From positions 1 to 64,000 of the forward strand of contig NZ_VCCH02000031.1 in assembly GCF_005938675.2 (NCBI RefSeq): a DNA stretch of 64,000 nt, given 5' to 3'. A model generated the notes under the pieces. That model was not told the DNA's origin, did not search any database, and worked only from the letters and a program-made list of their open reading frames with translations. The stretch comes from Mycobacterium sp. KBS0706. Its GTDB lineage: Bacteria > Pseudomonadota > Alphaproteobacteria > DSM-16000 > Inquilinaceae. Made by a program: the position numbers and the translations under genes. Position 1 is the first letter of the stretch; each line of letters begins with the position of its first letter. This document shows, piece after piece, positions 30,515-38,603 of this stretch.

Positions 30515-30828
30515 TGGTCCGCCTCGGCCAGCTCGCCCACGCCCGCGCCGGCGACAAGGGCGACACCACCACGCTGAGCGTGATCGCCCGCGACCCCGCC
30601 GATTACGACCGGCTGCGCCGCGCGGTGACGGCAGAGCGGGTGGAGGCGCATCTCTGCGGCGACATTGCCGGCCGCTTCACCCGCTTCGAGCTGCCCGGCC
30701 TGGCGGCGCTGCATTTCGTCGGCCGTGGCGTGCTGGGCAGCGGCGTCACCACCTCGCTGGCCCTGGACAGCCACGGCAAGTCGCTGTCCTCGGCGCTGCT
30801 GGACCTGGAGTTGCCGGAAGCCGGCTGA
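30511..30828 (+). CDS. AtuA C-terminal-type domain protein
   Basis: The 105-residue protein begins MMVRLGQLAHARAGDKGDTTTLSVIARD and ends with DSHGKSLSSALLDLELP. It corresponds to the ferredoxin-fold domain normally found at the C-terminus of long AtuA proteins. The RAGDKGD and HGKSLS motifs are typical. It overlaps the AtuA gene by four bases and so is translationally coupled, implying a two-subunit version of the same enzyme. Exact function unknown. Confidence 0.82.
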   Translation: MMVRLGQLAHARAGDKGDTTTLSVIARDPADYDRLRRAVTAERVEAHLCGDIAGRFTRFELPGLAALHFVGRGVLGSGVTTSLALDSHGKSLSSALLDLELPEAG

Positions 30829-30852
30829 ACCAACACGACAACGGGGGAACGC

Positions 30853-32853
30853 ATGAGGGGTTGCATCATCCGCGCCGCGGCGCTGGCCGTCCTTGCCCTT
30901 TGCCTGCCGGACCTGGCCCAGGCCCGCCTGACCACCCTGACCGTGGAGCGGCAGGAGTCGGCGGCCCCGGCCAAGCCCGGCGCCCCGGCCTATGAGATCC
31001 TGCACGGCCGCTTCCGCGGCGAGCTGGACCCGGCCGACCCGGCCAACGCCATCATCACCGACCTGCGGCAGGCGCCGCGCAATTCCCGCGGCAAGGTCGA
31101 ATATGCCGCCACCTTCACCATCGCCCTGCCGGCCGACCCGAAGCAGGCCAGCGGCGTGCTGGTCTATGACGTGCCGAACCGCGGCAATGGCGGCGTCGCC
31201 GCCGATCCGGACGGCCATATCCGCGTGGTCAGCGGCTGGCAGGGCGACATCCCGGCCACCGACGGGCTGCAGACCGCCGAGGTGCCGGTCGCGAGCGGCC
31301 TGACCGGGCCGGCCTTCGCCCGCTTCATGAACATGGCGCCGGGGACGCGCAGCCTGCCGATCCTGGTCGGCTTCTCGCGCACCGGCCCCGGGCCGGCGCC
31401 GGCGACGCTGGACACCCGCCGGGCGCGGCTGTTCCGGCAATCGGCCGACGACCGGCCGGCGATCCCGGTCCCGCCGCGCGACTGGGCCTTCGGCAATTGC
31501 AGCGACAGCGCCTTCCCCGGCACGCCGGACCCGGGATGGATCTGCCTGCGCGGCGGCTTCGACCCGCGCTTCGCCTATGGCTTGGCCTATACCGGCAAGA
31601 ACCCGAAGGTGCTGGGCATCGGCTTCGCCGCCACCCGCGACCTCAACGCCTTCCTGCGCCACGCCACGGCGGACGATGCCGGCACGGCCAACCCGGCGGC
31701 CGGGCTGGTGCGCTGGACGGTGGCGACCGGCACCTCGCAATCCGGCAACTTCCTGAAGAGCTTCCTCAATCTCGGCTTCAATGCCGATGAGCAGGGCCGG
31801 ATGGTGTTCGACGGGCTGAACCCGAACATCGCCGCCCGCCAGCTGCCGATGAACCTCCGCTTCGGCGTGCCCGGCGGCGCCGCCACCCTGTACGAGCTGG
31901 GCAGCGAAGGCACGCTGTGGTGGACGCGCTATGATGACCGAGCCCGCCGGCGCGGCCCCTCGAGCCTGCTGGACCGCTGCCAGGCCACCGGCACCTGCCC
32001 GAAGATCATGGAGACCTTCGGCGCGGCGGAGCTGTGGGGCCTGCGCCTGTCGCCGGGGCTGGTCGGCACCGATGCGCGCCGGGACCTGCCGTTGCCGGCC
32101 AATGTCCGCCGCTACTACTTCCCCGGCGTCACCCATGGCGGATCGGCGATCGGCGGCTTCTCGACCACCGGCGATCCGGCCTTTCCGGGCGCGCCCGCCT
32201 GCGTCCTGCCGGGCAACCCCAACCCGTCGTCGATGACCCTGCGGGCGCTGCGCCAGGCCCTGGTCGACTGGGTCCGGTCGGGCAAACAACCGCCGGCCAG
32301 CCGCTATCCGACCCTGGCCGCGGGCGAGCTGGTCGATCCGACGTCGCGGGCGATGGGCTGGCCCGCGATCCCGGACGCGCCGCGGCCGGACGGCAGGCTC
32401 AACGTCTTCCTCGACTACGATGTCGGCCGCGGCTTCGACTATCAGGACCTCAGCGGCGTCCCCGACTTTCTGCCCCCGCGGATCCGGCAGGCGCTGCCGT
32501 CGAAGGTCGTGCGCGTCGACCGCGACGGCAACGAGGTCGCCGGCGTGCCCTCGGTCCAGGCGCTGGTGCCGCTCGGCACCTATACCGGCTGGAACGTTCT
32601 GGCCCAGGGCTATGGCGCAGGCCTCGGCTGCTCCTTCCTCGGCGGCTTCATCCCCTTCGCCCGGACCCGGGCCGAGCGCATCGCCGCGCATGACCCGCGC
32701 CCGTCGCTGCAGGAGCGCTATCGCGACCATGCCGGCTTCGTCGCCCGGGTGAAGGCGGAAGCGGCGCAACAGGTCGCCGCCGGCTGGCTGTTGCCGGACG
32801 ACGCCGCCACGCTGGCCGCCCAGGCGGAGGCCAGCGACGTGCTGACGGACTGA
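30853..32853 (+). CDS. Secreted alpha/beta-hydrolase-domain protein
   Basis: The 666-residue protein has a Sec signal peptide (MRGCIIRAAALAVLALCLPDLAQA) and matches the large alpha/beta hydrolase domain family found in exported esterase-like proteins. The nucleophile motif is probably GTSQSGNFLKSF near residue 300. Conserved YYFPGVTHGGS and LFVDGLNP-like (MVFDGLNPNIA) segments are present. Cysteine pairs (GNCSDS/GWICLR, DRCQATGTCPK) suggest disulfides in the periplasm. It starts 24 bases after the AtuA pair and may share their transcript, giving a periplasmic hydrolase feeding the transporter, but this is inference. Confidence 0.8.
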   Translation: MRGCIIRAAALAVLALCLPDLAQARLTTLTVERQESAAPAKPGAPAYEILHGRFRGELDPADPANAIITDLRQAPRNSRGKVEYAATFTIALPADPKQASGVLVYDVPNRGNGGVAADPDGHIRVVSGWQGDIPATDGLQTAEVPVASGLTGPAFARFMNMAPGTRSLPILVGFSRTGPGPAPATLDTRRARLFRQSADDRPAIPVPPRDWAFGNCSDSAFPGTPDPGWICLRGGFDPRFAYGLAYTGKNPKVLGIGFAATRDLNAFLRHATADDAGTANPAAGLVRWTVATGTSQSGNFLKSFLNLGFNADEQGRMVFDGLNPNIAARQLPMNLRFGVPGGAATLYELGSEGTLWWTRYDDRARRRGPSSLLDRCQATGTCPKIMETFGAAELWGLRLSPGLVGTDARRDLPLPANVRRYYFPGVTHGGSAIGGFSTTGDPAFPGAPACVLPGNPNPSSMTLRALRQALVDWVRSGKQPPASRYPTLAAGELVDPTSRAMGWPAIPDAPRPDGRLNVFLDYDVGRGFDYQDLSGVPDFLPPRIRQALPSKVVRVDRDGNEVAGVPSVQALVPLGTYTGWNVLAQGYGAGLGCSFLGGFIPFARTRAERIAAHDPRPSLQERYRDHAGFVARVKAEAAQQVAAGWLLPDDAATLAAQAEASDVLTD

Positions 32854-32928
32854 GCGGCAACTCGCCGCCCTGGATATGGCGGGGTCCGCGCCCTACTTGG
32901 AACACAGACCCCGTGTATCCGGACTGCC

Positions 32929-33555
32929 ATGACCATCCCACGCTTCATCGCCGCGGCCCTGGCCGCACTGCTGATCGCCGCCGGGCCGGCCACGGCCGCG
33001 GTGCAACCCGCCCCGCTGACCGCCCAGGACCGGCAGGACTTGGCCCGGGTCGAGCAGTATCTGGGCAGCCTGACCACGGTGCAGGCGGATTTCGTCCAGA
33101 CCACCAACAACACCGACCTGTATCGCGGCCGCTTCTACCTGAAGCGGCCGGGCAAGATGCGGCTCGAATACGACCCGCCGATCGACTACATGTACATCGC
33201 CGACGGCACCTGGCTGACCTATTACGATGCCGAGCTGCGGCAGCGGAAGGACGTGCCGCTGGGCTCGACCATCGCCGACTTCATCACCCGGTCGAATGTC
33301 CGGCTGTCGGGCGACGTCACCGTCGTCAAGGTCAGCCGCGGCAACAACCTGCTCAGCGTCCAGCTGGTGCAGACCGACAAGCCGGAGGAGGGCAGCCTGA
33401 CCCTCAATCTCAGCACCAATCCGATGCTGCTGCAGAGCTGGGTCGCGGTCGACGCCCAGGGCACCGTCACCCAGGTCGATCTGACCGGCATGCAGCCCGG
33501 GGTGCAGCTGGACAACAAGCTGTTCGTCGTGCCGCGCAAGAAGAGCGACCGCTGA
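32929..33555 (+). CDS. lolA: Outer-membrane lipoprotein carrier protein
   Basis: LolA is the periplasmic chaperone that carries lipoproteins from LolCDE to the outer membrane. The 208-residue precursor has a signal peptide (to about residue 24). The mature part shows VEQYLGSLTTVQADFVQT, GRFYLKRPGKMRLEYDPP and the LTLNLSTNPMLLQSWVAVDAQG segment typical of the family. ATG 32929 is used. In related genomes it lies directly after ftsK; here a 7.5-kb block intervenes. The GNAT gene follows 3 bases later. Confidence 0.94.
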   Translation: MTIPRFIAAALAALLIAAGPATAAVQPAPLTAQDRQDLARVEQYLGSLTTVQADFVQTTNNTDLYRGRFYLKRPGKMRLEYDPPIDYMYIADGTWLTYYDAELRQRKDVPLGSTIADFITRSNVRLSGDVTVVKVSRGNNLLSVQLVQTDKPEEGSLTLNLSTNPMLLQSWVAVDAQGTVTQVDLTGMQPGVQLDNKLFVVPRKKSDR

Positions 33556-33558
33556 GCG

Positions 33559-33960
33559 GTGGCGGACACGGTGCTGGAATGGCGCGGTGCCTTCGCCAAT
33601 GATGAGCTGAACGCCCTGCATGCCGATTGCTTCGAGCATGCCGTGCTGGGCGACGACTGGTGGGCGCAGGTCAACCGCTTCAGCCTGGGCTGGGTGTGCC
33701 TGCGCCAGGCCGGGCGCCTGATCGGCTTCGTCAATGTCGCCTGGGACGGCGGCGTGCACGCCTTCCTGCTGGACACGGCGGTGACGCCGGCGCTGCAGCG
33801 GCAGGGCCATGCGACGCGGCTGGTGCGGGAGGCGGTCGCGCAGGCCCGGACGGCCGGCTGCGAATGGCTGCATGCCGATTTCGACCCGCATCTCCGCGGC
33901 TTCTACCGCGATGCCTGCGGCTTCACGCCGACCGAGGCCGGCCTGGTCCGGCTGCGCTGA
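33559..33960 (+). CDS. GNAT-family N-acetyltransferase
   Basis: The 133-residue protein has the GNAT fold: LIGFVNVAWDG (beta4), LLDTAVTPALQRQGHATRLVREAVAQA (acetyl-CoA pyrophosphate loop, RQGHAT being the Q/RxxGxG/A motif) and the C-terminal GFYRDACGFTPTEAGLVRL. The start is GTG three bases after lolA, so it is in the lolA transcript. Its 3' end overlaps the convergent TetR gene by 38 bases. The substrate is unknown. Confidence 0.85.
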   Translation: MADTVLEWRGAFANDELNALHADCFEHAVLGDDWWAQVNRFSLGWVCLRQAGRLIGFVNVAWDGGVHAFLLDTAVTPALQRQGHATRLVREAVAQARTAGCEWLHADFDPHLRGFYRDACGFTPTEAGLVRLR

Positions 33961-34672
33961 CGCCCGGCCGTGCCCGTCCCGGGACGAGGCCGTCGAGCAG
34001 GAAGTCGAGGCCTTTGGTGAAGGCGCCGCCCCAATCATCGTCCAGCAGCAGGCGGGAGCGTTCGATCGTCGGGTAGCGTGCGCTGGAACGGGTCAGGCGC
34101 TGCTGCCCGGCGGCCCTGTCGTCGTCCGAGAGGTCGAAGCTGGTCCGGGTGATGGTGGCGCCCATCACATAGTTCCAGAGCGACCAGATCGCGACGTTCA
34201 TCTCCGCATCCGCCACGCCGGCCCTGGACAGGCACTCGGCCAGCAGCTCCAGGCGGCCGAGGATGTTCGGGCCGAGCGCCCGGCCCGGCAGCAGCGATGC
34301 CGACCAGGGATGGCGCAGCATGGTGGCGCGCCAGTCTTCGAGCATATGAACGACGTCTTCGCGCCAGTCCCGAGATTCGCCGGTCTGCGGCGGCGGTCCG
34401 CGATATTCGAGCACCGAATCGAGCGCCAGATCGCAGACGCCCGCCTTGTTGTCGACATGCCAATACAGGCTCATCACGCCCGAGCCGAGGCGATCGGCCA
34501 GCCGGCGCATCGTCAATCCGTCGACGCCCCGTTCGTCCAGCAGTTCCACCGCCGTCGCCACGATGCGGTCCAGCGAGAGCGGGGTTTCACCATGCGGCGG
34601 CGGCGTGGGCTGCAGCGCCGCATCGATCGGCCGAGACCATTTGCTCCGGGTGCCGCTGCGTTTGGCTGCCAT
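33923..34672 (-). CDS. TetR-family regulator divergent from a RidA-like gene
   Basis: The 249-residue protein has a TetR HTH at about 33-80 (IVATAVELLDERGVDGLTMRRLADRLGSGVMSLYWHVDNKAGVCDLALD) and a TetR_C helical domain. A basic N-terminal extension of about 30 residues precedes the HTH. It is divergent from the exported RidA-like gene. Two copies of a CGTAY-GGC-GTACG palindrome lie between them, so autoregulation and control of that gene are likely. The C-terminal end overlaps the convergent GNAT gene. Confidence 0.9.
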   Translation of the reverse strand: MAAKRSGTRSKWSRPIDAALQPTPPPHGETPLSLDRIVATAVELLDERGVDGLTMRRLADRLGSGVMSLYWHVDNKAGVCDLALDSVLEYRGPPPQTGESRDWREDVVHMLEDWRATMLRHPWSASLLPGRALGPNILGRLELLAECLSRAGVADAEMNVAIWSLWNYVMGATITRTSFDLSDDDRAAGQQRLTRSSARYPTIERSRLLLDDDWGGAFTKGLDFLLDGLVPGRARPGVSAAGPGRPRSA

Positions 34673-34745
34673 CCGTCTTTTCCCGCCAGTCAGGCCGCCG
34701 ATCTTGGCCGCCGACGCGACGAATGTCGATCCTTGGCCGATTGAC

Positions 34746-34784
34746 TCGTATGGCGTACGATGCGATCACTCGTACGGCGTACGG
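34746..34784. promoter_or_regulatory. Tandem TetR operators
   Basis: TCGTATGGCGTACGA at 34746-34760 and TCGTACGGCGTACGG at 34770-34784 are two copies of one palindrome (arms CGTAY and GTACG around GGC), with centres 24 bases apart. They lie 36 bases before the RidA-like start and 74 bases from the tetR start. Confidence 0.75.
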
Positions 34785-34820
34785 GCAATCGCGCCGACGA
34801 CCCGCGGAGCCAAGAGAATC

Positions 34821-35309
34821 ATGTCACGCGCAATCAAGCATTTGCTGATCGGAGGGTTGATCATCATGACCATGGGCGTTTCCGCTGCGGCGACGGCGAA
34901 CGAGACCGGTCGCGGGCTGACCATCGTCAATCCGAAAACCCTCTACGACCCGTCGCCGAACGGCTACAGCACGGCGGTGATCACACCCCCGGGCGCCCGG
35001 GTGGCCTATATCTCCGGACAGGGCGGCCAGGATGGCACCGGGGCCCTGTCGTCCGATTTCGCGGTCCAGGTTCGGCAGGCCTATGCCAATCTGGGCGCCG
35101 CCCTCGAGGCGCTCGGCGCCAGGCCGGACCAGGTCGCCAAGCTCACGGTCTTCGTGGTCGACCACGACATGTCCAAGCTCGCGGTGCTGACCCAGGCCGT
35201 CACTGAGATGTTCGGTCCGGCGCTGCCGGCGCAGACCCTGATTCCCGTTCCGAAGCTCGCCATCGACCCCATGCTGTTCGAGGTCGAAGCCGTCGTAGTT
35301 CTGGAGTAG
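34821..35309 (+). CDS. Exported RidA/YjgF-family protein
   Basis: The 162-residue protein has a signal peptide (HLLIGGLIIMTMGVSAAATA) before a complete RidA fold (YISGQGGQDGTGALSSDFAVQVRQAYANLGAALEALGARPDQVAKLTVFVVD). Classical RidA uses an arginine in the PAR(S/T) motif to deaminate 2-aminoacrylate; here that motif reads PAQT with Gln138, so imine deaminase activity is unlikely. This places it with the Rid subfamilies of unknown function. It is controlled by the divergent TetR. ATG 34821 is used; AAGAGAA just upstream is a weak ribosome-binding site. Confidence 0.87.
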   Translation: MSRAIKHLLIGGLIIMTMGVSAAATANETGRGLTIVNPKTLYDPSPNGYSTAVITPPGARVAYISGQGGQDGTGALSSDFAVQVRQAYANLGAALEALGARPDQVAKLTVFVVDHDMSKLAVLTQAVTEMFGPALPAQTLIPVPKLAIDPMLFEVEAVVVLE

Positions 35310-35312
35310 CGG

Positions 35313-35332
35313 CGACCGGATGAGTCCGGTCG
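35313..35332. terminator. Possible terminator between convergent genes
   Basis: CGACCGGA and TCCGGTCG form an 8-bp stem around a TGAG loop, three bases after the RidA-like stop. There is no clear T-run. Confidence 0.35.
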
Positions 35333-35400
35333 GTTCCGAGGCGGCGCTTCAACCGTGACACACATGTGGGGCGAACCCGCCCTCCGGATCGACCCGGCGG

Positions 35401-35889
35401 TCAGCCCTTGACCATGATCACGGTCGGCAGGGCGATGCCGCCGGCCGTCAGCATGTCCTCGCGCCGGACCGGGCGGTAGCCGAGCCGGGCGTAGAAGGCC
35501 TCGGCATTGGCGTTGGCGCGCACCCGGAAGCGGTGGAAGCCGGCATCCCGTGCGGCCTGCTCCGACGCCTCGACCATGCGGCGGCCGAGGCCCTGGCCGG
35601 CCCGGCCCGGGGCGACGAAGACCTTGCGCAGCCGGGCCACGGCTGCGTCGTCCGGCACCCGGCACCAGCCGGCGGTGGCGACCAGCGCGCCGTCCGGCGC
35701 CTCGGCCACCAGCAGGTTGTTCGACAGCAGGTCCGCGGCATAGTCCGGCGCCATGATCAGCGCCACATGCGCCGCGATCTGCGCCGGGCTGTGGATGTCG
35801 CCGGCCAGGGCCGAGAACGAGTCGGCCTGCAGCCGGCGCACCGCGTCGAGATCGGCCTCGCGGATCGGGCGCAGCACCAGATCGGTCAC
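35401..35889 (-). CDS. GNAT-family N-acetyltransferase
   Basis: The 162-residue protein begins MTDLVLRPIREADLDAVRRLQADSFSAL and carries the acetyl-CoA loop VFVAPGRAGQGLGRRMVEASEQAARDAG and the C-terminal NANAEAFYARLGYRPVRRED of the GNAT fold. The GTG start at 35889 overlaps the stop of the upstream SET-domain gene (GTGA), so the pair is translationally coupled. The substrate is unknown. Confidence 0.88.
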   Translation of the reverse strand: MTDLVLRPIREADLDAVRRLQADSFSALAGDIHSPAQIAAHVALIMAPDYAADLLSNNLLVAEAPDGALVATAGWCRVPDDAAVARLRKVFVAPGRAGQGLGRRMVEASEQAARDAGFHRFRVRANANAEAFYARLGYRPVRREDMLTAGGIALPTVIMVKG

Positions 35890-36287
35890 GACTCCGCCGG
35901 TTCCAGCCGCCGCGCCAGCGGGCCGTCGCGCTCCTCCAGGCAGCAGACCAGGTAGTCGCAGGTGATCTCCTCGCCCGCCGCGATGTCGCGCGCCGCCAGG
36001 GTCACCGGCCCGGAATTGTCGGTGTTCGGGTCGTCGTCGTGGTTCAGGAAGCGGGCATCGTCGCCGTTCAGCACGAAGCCGCCCGGGAAGTCCGGCGACA
36101 GATAGGCGTAGGTCTCGAAGAAGCGGCGCGGCACCTCGGGCAGCGTGGCCACCACCTCCTCCGGCACCACCTTGTCGACCGCCGGCTCGAACCGCCAGAT
36201 CGGCGTGCCCCGGGCGATCGGCGCCGTCGCGAACACGCCCAGGCCGTGGATCGCGCTGGGCGCGACATAGGTCGGAACCAGGAACAT
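35886..36287 (-). CDS. SET-domain protein
   Basis: The 133-residue protein is a minimal SET domain: AIHGLGVFATAPIARGTPIW at the N-terminus, FLNHDDDPNTDN (the NHxxxPN pseudoknot motif) and GEEITCDYLVCCLE at the C-terminus. SET proteins usually methylate lysines with SAM. Bacterial stand-alone versions are poorly characterised. ATG 36287 gives the best domain boundary; ATG 36305 is an alternative. It is coupled to the GNAT gene, an odd pairing of a possible methyltransferase with a possible acetyltransferase. Confidence 0.85.
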   Translation of the reverse strand: MFLVPTYVAPSAIHGLGVFATAPIARGTPIWRFEPAVDKVVPEEVVATLPEVPRRFFETYAYLSPDFPGGFVLNGDDARFLNHDDDPNTDNSGPVTLAARDIAAGEEITCDYLVCCLEERDGPLARRLEPAES

Positions 36288-36475
36288 GGGGGCCCCCGCC
36301 GTCATTCGTTGAATCGCTTATAACCACGGATCGCGGCGGGCCGGAAGGGGGCAATCGAGGCATTGTCGCGACGGGCCGAGCCATGCGCCCGCCGCAGGGC
36401 CAGTCCCGCCCGTGCGGGGCTGGTCGAACCCGGCCTGCGCGGCGAAATATGAGGCATCGGTCCAGGAGCCTGCCC

Positions 36476-37255
36476 ATGTCCGCATCCCGTCCCGTCGTCG
36501 GCATCCCGGCCTGCGTCAAGCCGCTCGGGGTCCACCCGTTCCACGTCGTCGGCGACAAATACATCCGCGCGGTGTCGGAGGGGGCGGATTGCCTGCCCTT
36601 CCTGATCCCGGCGCTGGGCGGCTGGCACGACATCGACGCGGTGCTGGACCGGCTGGACGGCCTCCTGATCACCGGCAGCCTGTCCAACGTCGAGCCCAAG
36701 CACTATGCCGGCGCGGCCAGCGAGCCCGGCACGGCGCACGACCCGGACCGCGACGCCACCACCCTGCCGCTGATCCGCCGGGCGATCGAGCGCGGCCTCC
36801 CGGTGCTGGCGATCTGCCGCGGCCTGCAGGAGCTGAACGTGGTTTGCGGCGGCACCCTGCACCAGCATGTCGAGCGCGTACCCGGCCGGGCCGACCACCG
36901 CGCCGACGAGACGAGGCCGGTCGAGGTGCAGTACGGCCCGGCCCATCCGGTGGGGCTGGCCGAGGGCGGCGTGTTGGCGGCGCTGTTCGGCAAGGCCGAG
37001 ACCATCGTCAACACCATTCACGCCCAGGGCATCGACCGGCTCGGCGCCGGCCTGGCGGTCGAGGCGACGGCCCCGGATGGCCAGATCGAGGCGGTGCGGA
37101 TCGAGGCCGCGCCCTATTTCGGCCTGGCCACCCAGTGGCACCCGGAGTGGAAGTTCCGCGACAACCCGGATTCGACGGCGCTGTTCGCGGCCTTCGGCGC
37201 CGCCGTCCGCCGCTACGCCGCCGACCGCGACGGCCGCCGCGCGGCGGCGGAGTAG
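36476..37255 (+). CDS. Class I glutamine amidotransferase, PuuD-like gamma-glutamyl hydrolase
   Basis: The 259-residue protein matches the peptidase C26 family that includes PuuD (gamma-glutamyl-GABA hydrolase). The nucleophile is in LAICRGLQELNV and the His-Glu pair in TQWHPEWKF. The N-terminus RPVVGIPACVKPLGVHPFHVVGDKYIRAV and LLITGSLSNVEPKHY are typical of this subfamily. AGGAG at 36465-36469 lies 6 bases before ATG 36476. No putrescine-pathway partner genes are adjacent, so the substrate is uncertain. Its 3' end overlaps the convergent aminotransferase gene by 43 bases. Confidence 0.88.
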   Translation: MSASRPVVGIPACVKPLGVHPFHVVGDKYIRAVSEGADCLPFLIPALGGWHDIDAVLDRLDGLLITGSLSNVEPKHYAGAASEPGTAHDPDRDATTLPLIRRAIERGLPVLAICRGLQELNVVCGGTLHQHVERVPGRADHRADETRPVEVQYGPAHPVGLAEGGVLAALFGKAETIVNTIHAQGIDRLGAGLAVEATAPDGQIEAVRIEAAPYFGLATQWHPEWKFRDNPDSTALFAAFGAAVRRYAADRDGRRAAAE

Positions 37256-38472
37256 CGCCTCGCCGGCCGCTTCGCGGTCGCGAAGGACGGACCCGGATCC
37301 GACGCCCCTTCGCACGACCATGTCCGGACGTCATTGACGCTGCGGACGCAGCGATCGACGTCGCCTTCGGTCATGGCCGTGTGCACCGGCAACCGGACCA
37401 GCCTCTTCCAGACGCCCTCCGCATTGGGCAAGGACACGGCATAGCCCATCTGCCGCGCCCGCGGCGAGAGGTGCAGCGGCACGTAATGGGCCCGGGCGTC
37501 GATGCCGCATCGCTGGAGATGCCGCATCAGCGCATCGGCGATCCGCTCGCTGTCCGCCACCGCGCCGATGAAGTGGTGGTTCCCGGCCGTGTGCGGGTCC
37601 GCCCGCAGCAGCCGCAGCGGCAGGCGCCTGACGTCGAGGGCCTGAAGGACGGCGTCGCCCAGCCGGCGGCGCAGGGCGAGCATCTCGTCGAACTCCTCGA
37701 ACTGCGCCAGCAGCAAGGCCGCCTGCAGCTCGCCGAGCCGGAAGCTCGACCCTGGCGACGTCCATTCGTAGAACGCCTTGGCGCCCGATTTGACGAGGGA
37801 GAAGTCGGTTCCCCGCTCGATGATCTCATCGACCCGGTCCAGCAGGACGGGGTCGTCGGTGTTCACCAGCAGCGCTCCCCCCTGGCCGCACCCCACCACC
37901 TTGGTTTCGTGGAAGGAGAGGGCGCCGAAGGTACCGAAGGACCCGAGCGCACGGCCGTTCCAGGTCGAGCCGAAGCCCTGGGCGGCATCCTCGACGAGGT
38001 GGATCCCGCGGCGCTCCGCGATCGCGCCGAGCCGGCCGAGATCGGCGGCCGCGCCGCCATAATGCACCACCAGGATCACCCTGGTGCGGCTGGTGATCCG
38101 GCGCTCCACATCGGCGACATCCATCATCATCGTCGCCGGATCGATGTCGCAGAAGACGATCCGGGCGCCGGTCCGCTCGAACGCCGTGGCGGTGGCGCAG
38201 AAGGTGAAGGTCGGGACGATCACCTCATCGCCAGGCCCGACGCCGAGCGCGAGCGCCGCGATCTCGAGCCCCGCCGTGCAGGACCCGGTGAGGACGGCGC
38301 GCCGGCAACCGGCGCGGTCCACCAGCCACCGCTCAGCCTCGTTGGAGAACCATCCTCCGGACCCAAATTTTCCTGTAGCCAGGGCCCGGGTCACATAGGC
38401 CTCCTGCCGTGCGGCCTTGTGCGGCACATGGAACGGCAGTGGTTTCGTCGCTTCGAGCTCTTTGACCGACAT
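37213..38472 (-). CDS. rffA: dTDP-4-amino-4,6-dideoxygalactose transaminase-like DegT/DnrJ aminotransferase
   Basis: The 419-residue PLP enzyme carries LSFHETKVVGCGQGGALLVN, whose SFHETK motif holds the Schiff-base lysine and is characteristic of RffA/WecE. GSCTAGLEIAALALGVGPGDEVIVPTFTFCATATAF and VEDAAQGFGS are the other hallmarks. RffA makes TDP-4-amino-4,6-dideoxygalactose for surface glycans. Start 38472 has a strong GGGGGGAG site upstream. No other nucleotide-sugar or glycosyltransferase gene is nearby. The C-terminus runs about 40 residues beyond the usual length, with a basic tail encoded inside the overlap with the puuD-like gene. Confidence 0.85.
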   Translation of the reverse strand: MSVKELEATKPLPFHVPHKAARQEAYVTRALATGKFGSGGWFSNEAERWLVDRAGCRRAVLTGSCTAGLEIAALALGVGPGDEVIVPTFTFCATATAFERTGARIVFCDIDPATMMMDVADVERRITSRTRVILVVHYGGAAADLGRLGAIAERRGIHLVEDAAQGFGSTWNGRALGSFGTFGALSFHETKVVGCGQGGALLVNTDDPVLLDRVDEIIERGTDFSLVKSGAKAFYEWTSPGSSFRLGELQAALLLAQFEEFDEMLALRRRLGDAVLQALDVRRLPLRLLRADPHTAGNHHFIGAVADSERIADALMRHLQRCGIDARAHYVPLHLSPRARQMGYAVSLPNAEGVWKRLVRLPVHTAMTEGDVDRCVRSVNDVRTWSCEGASDPGPSFATAKRPARRYSAAARRPSRSAA

Positions 38473-38603
38473 GCTTGTTCTCCCCCCCTTTTCGGATGGC
38501 ATCTGTCTTGTGCCATCTTCGAAATGAAAGAGTTTTTCGCAAACCCGCCGGTTCTGTGGCAAATGATATACCGCTGTTAACACCCCAGTCCGGCGATAGG
38601 AAT

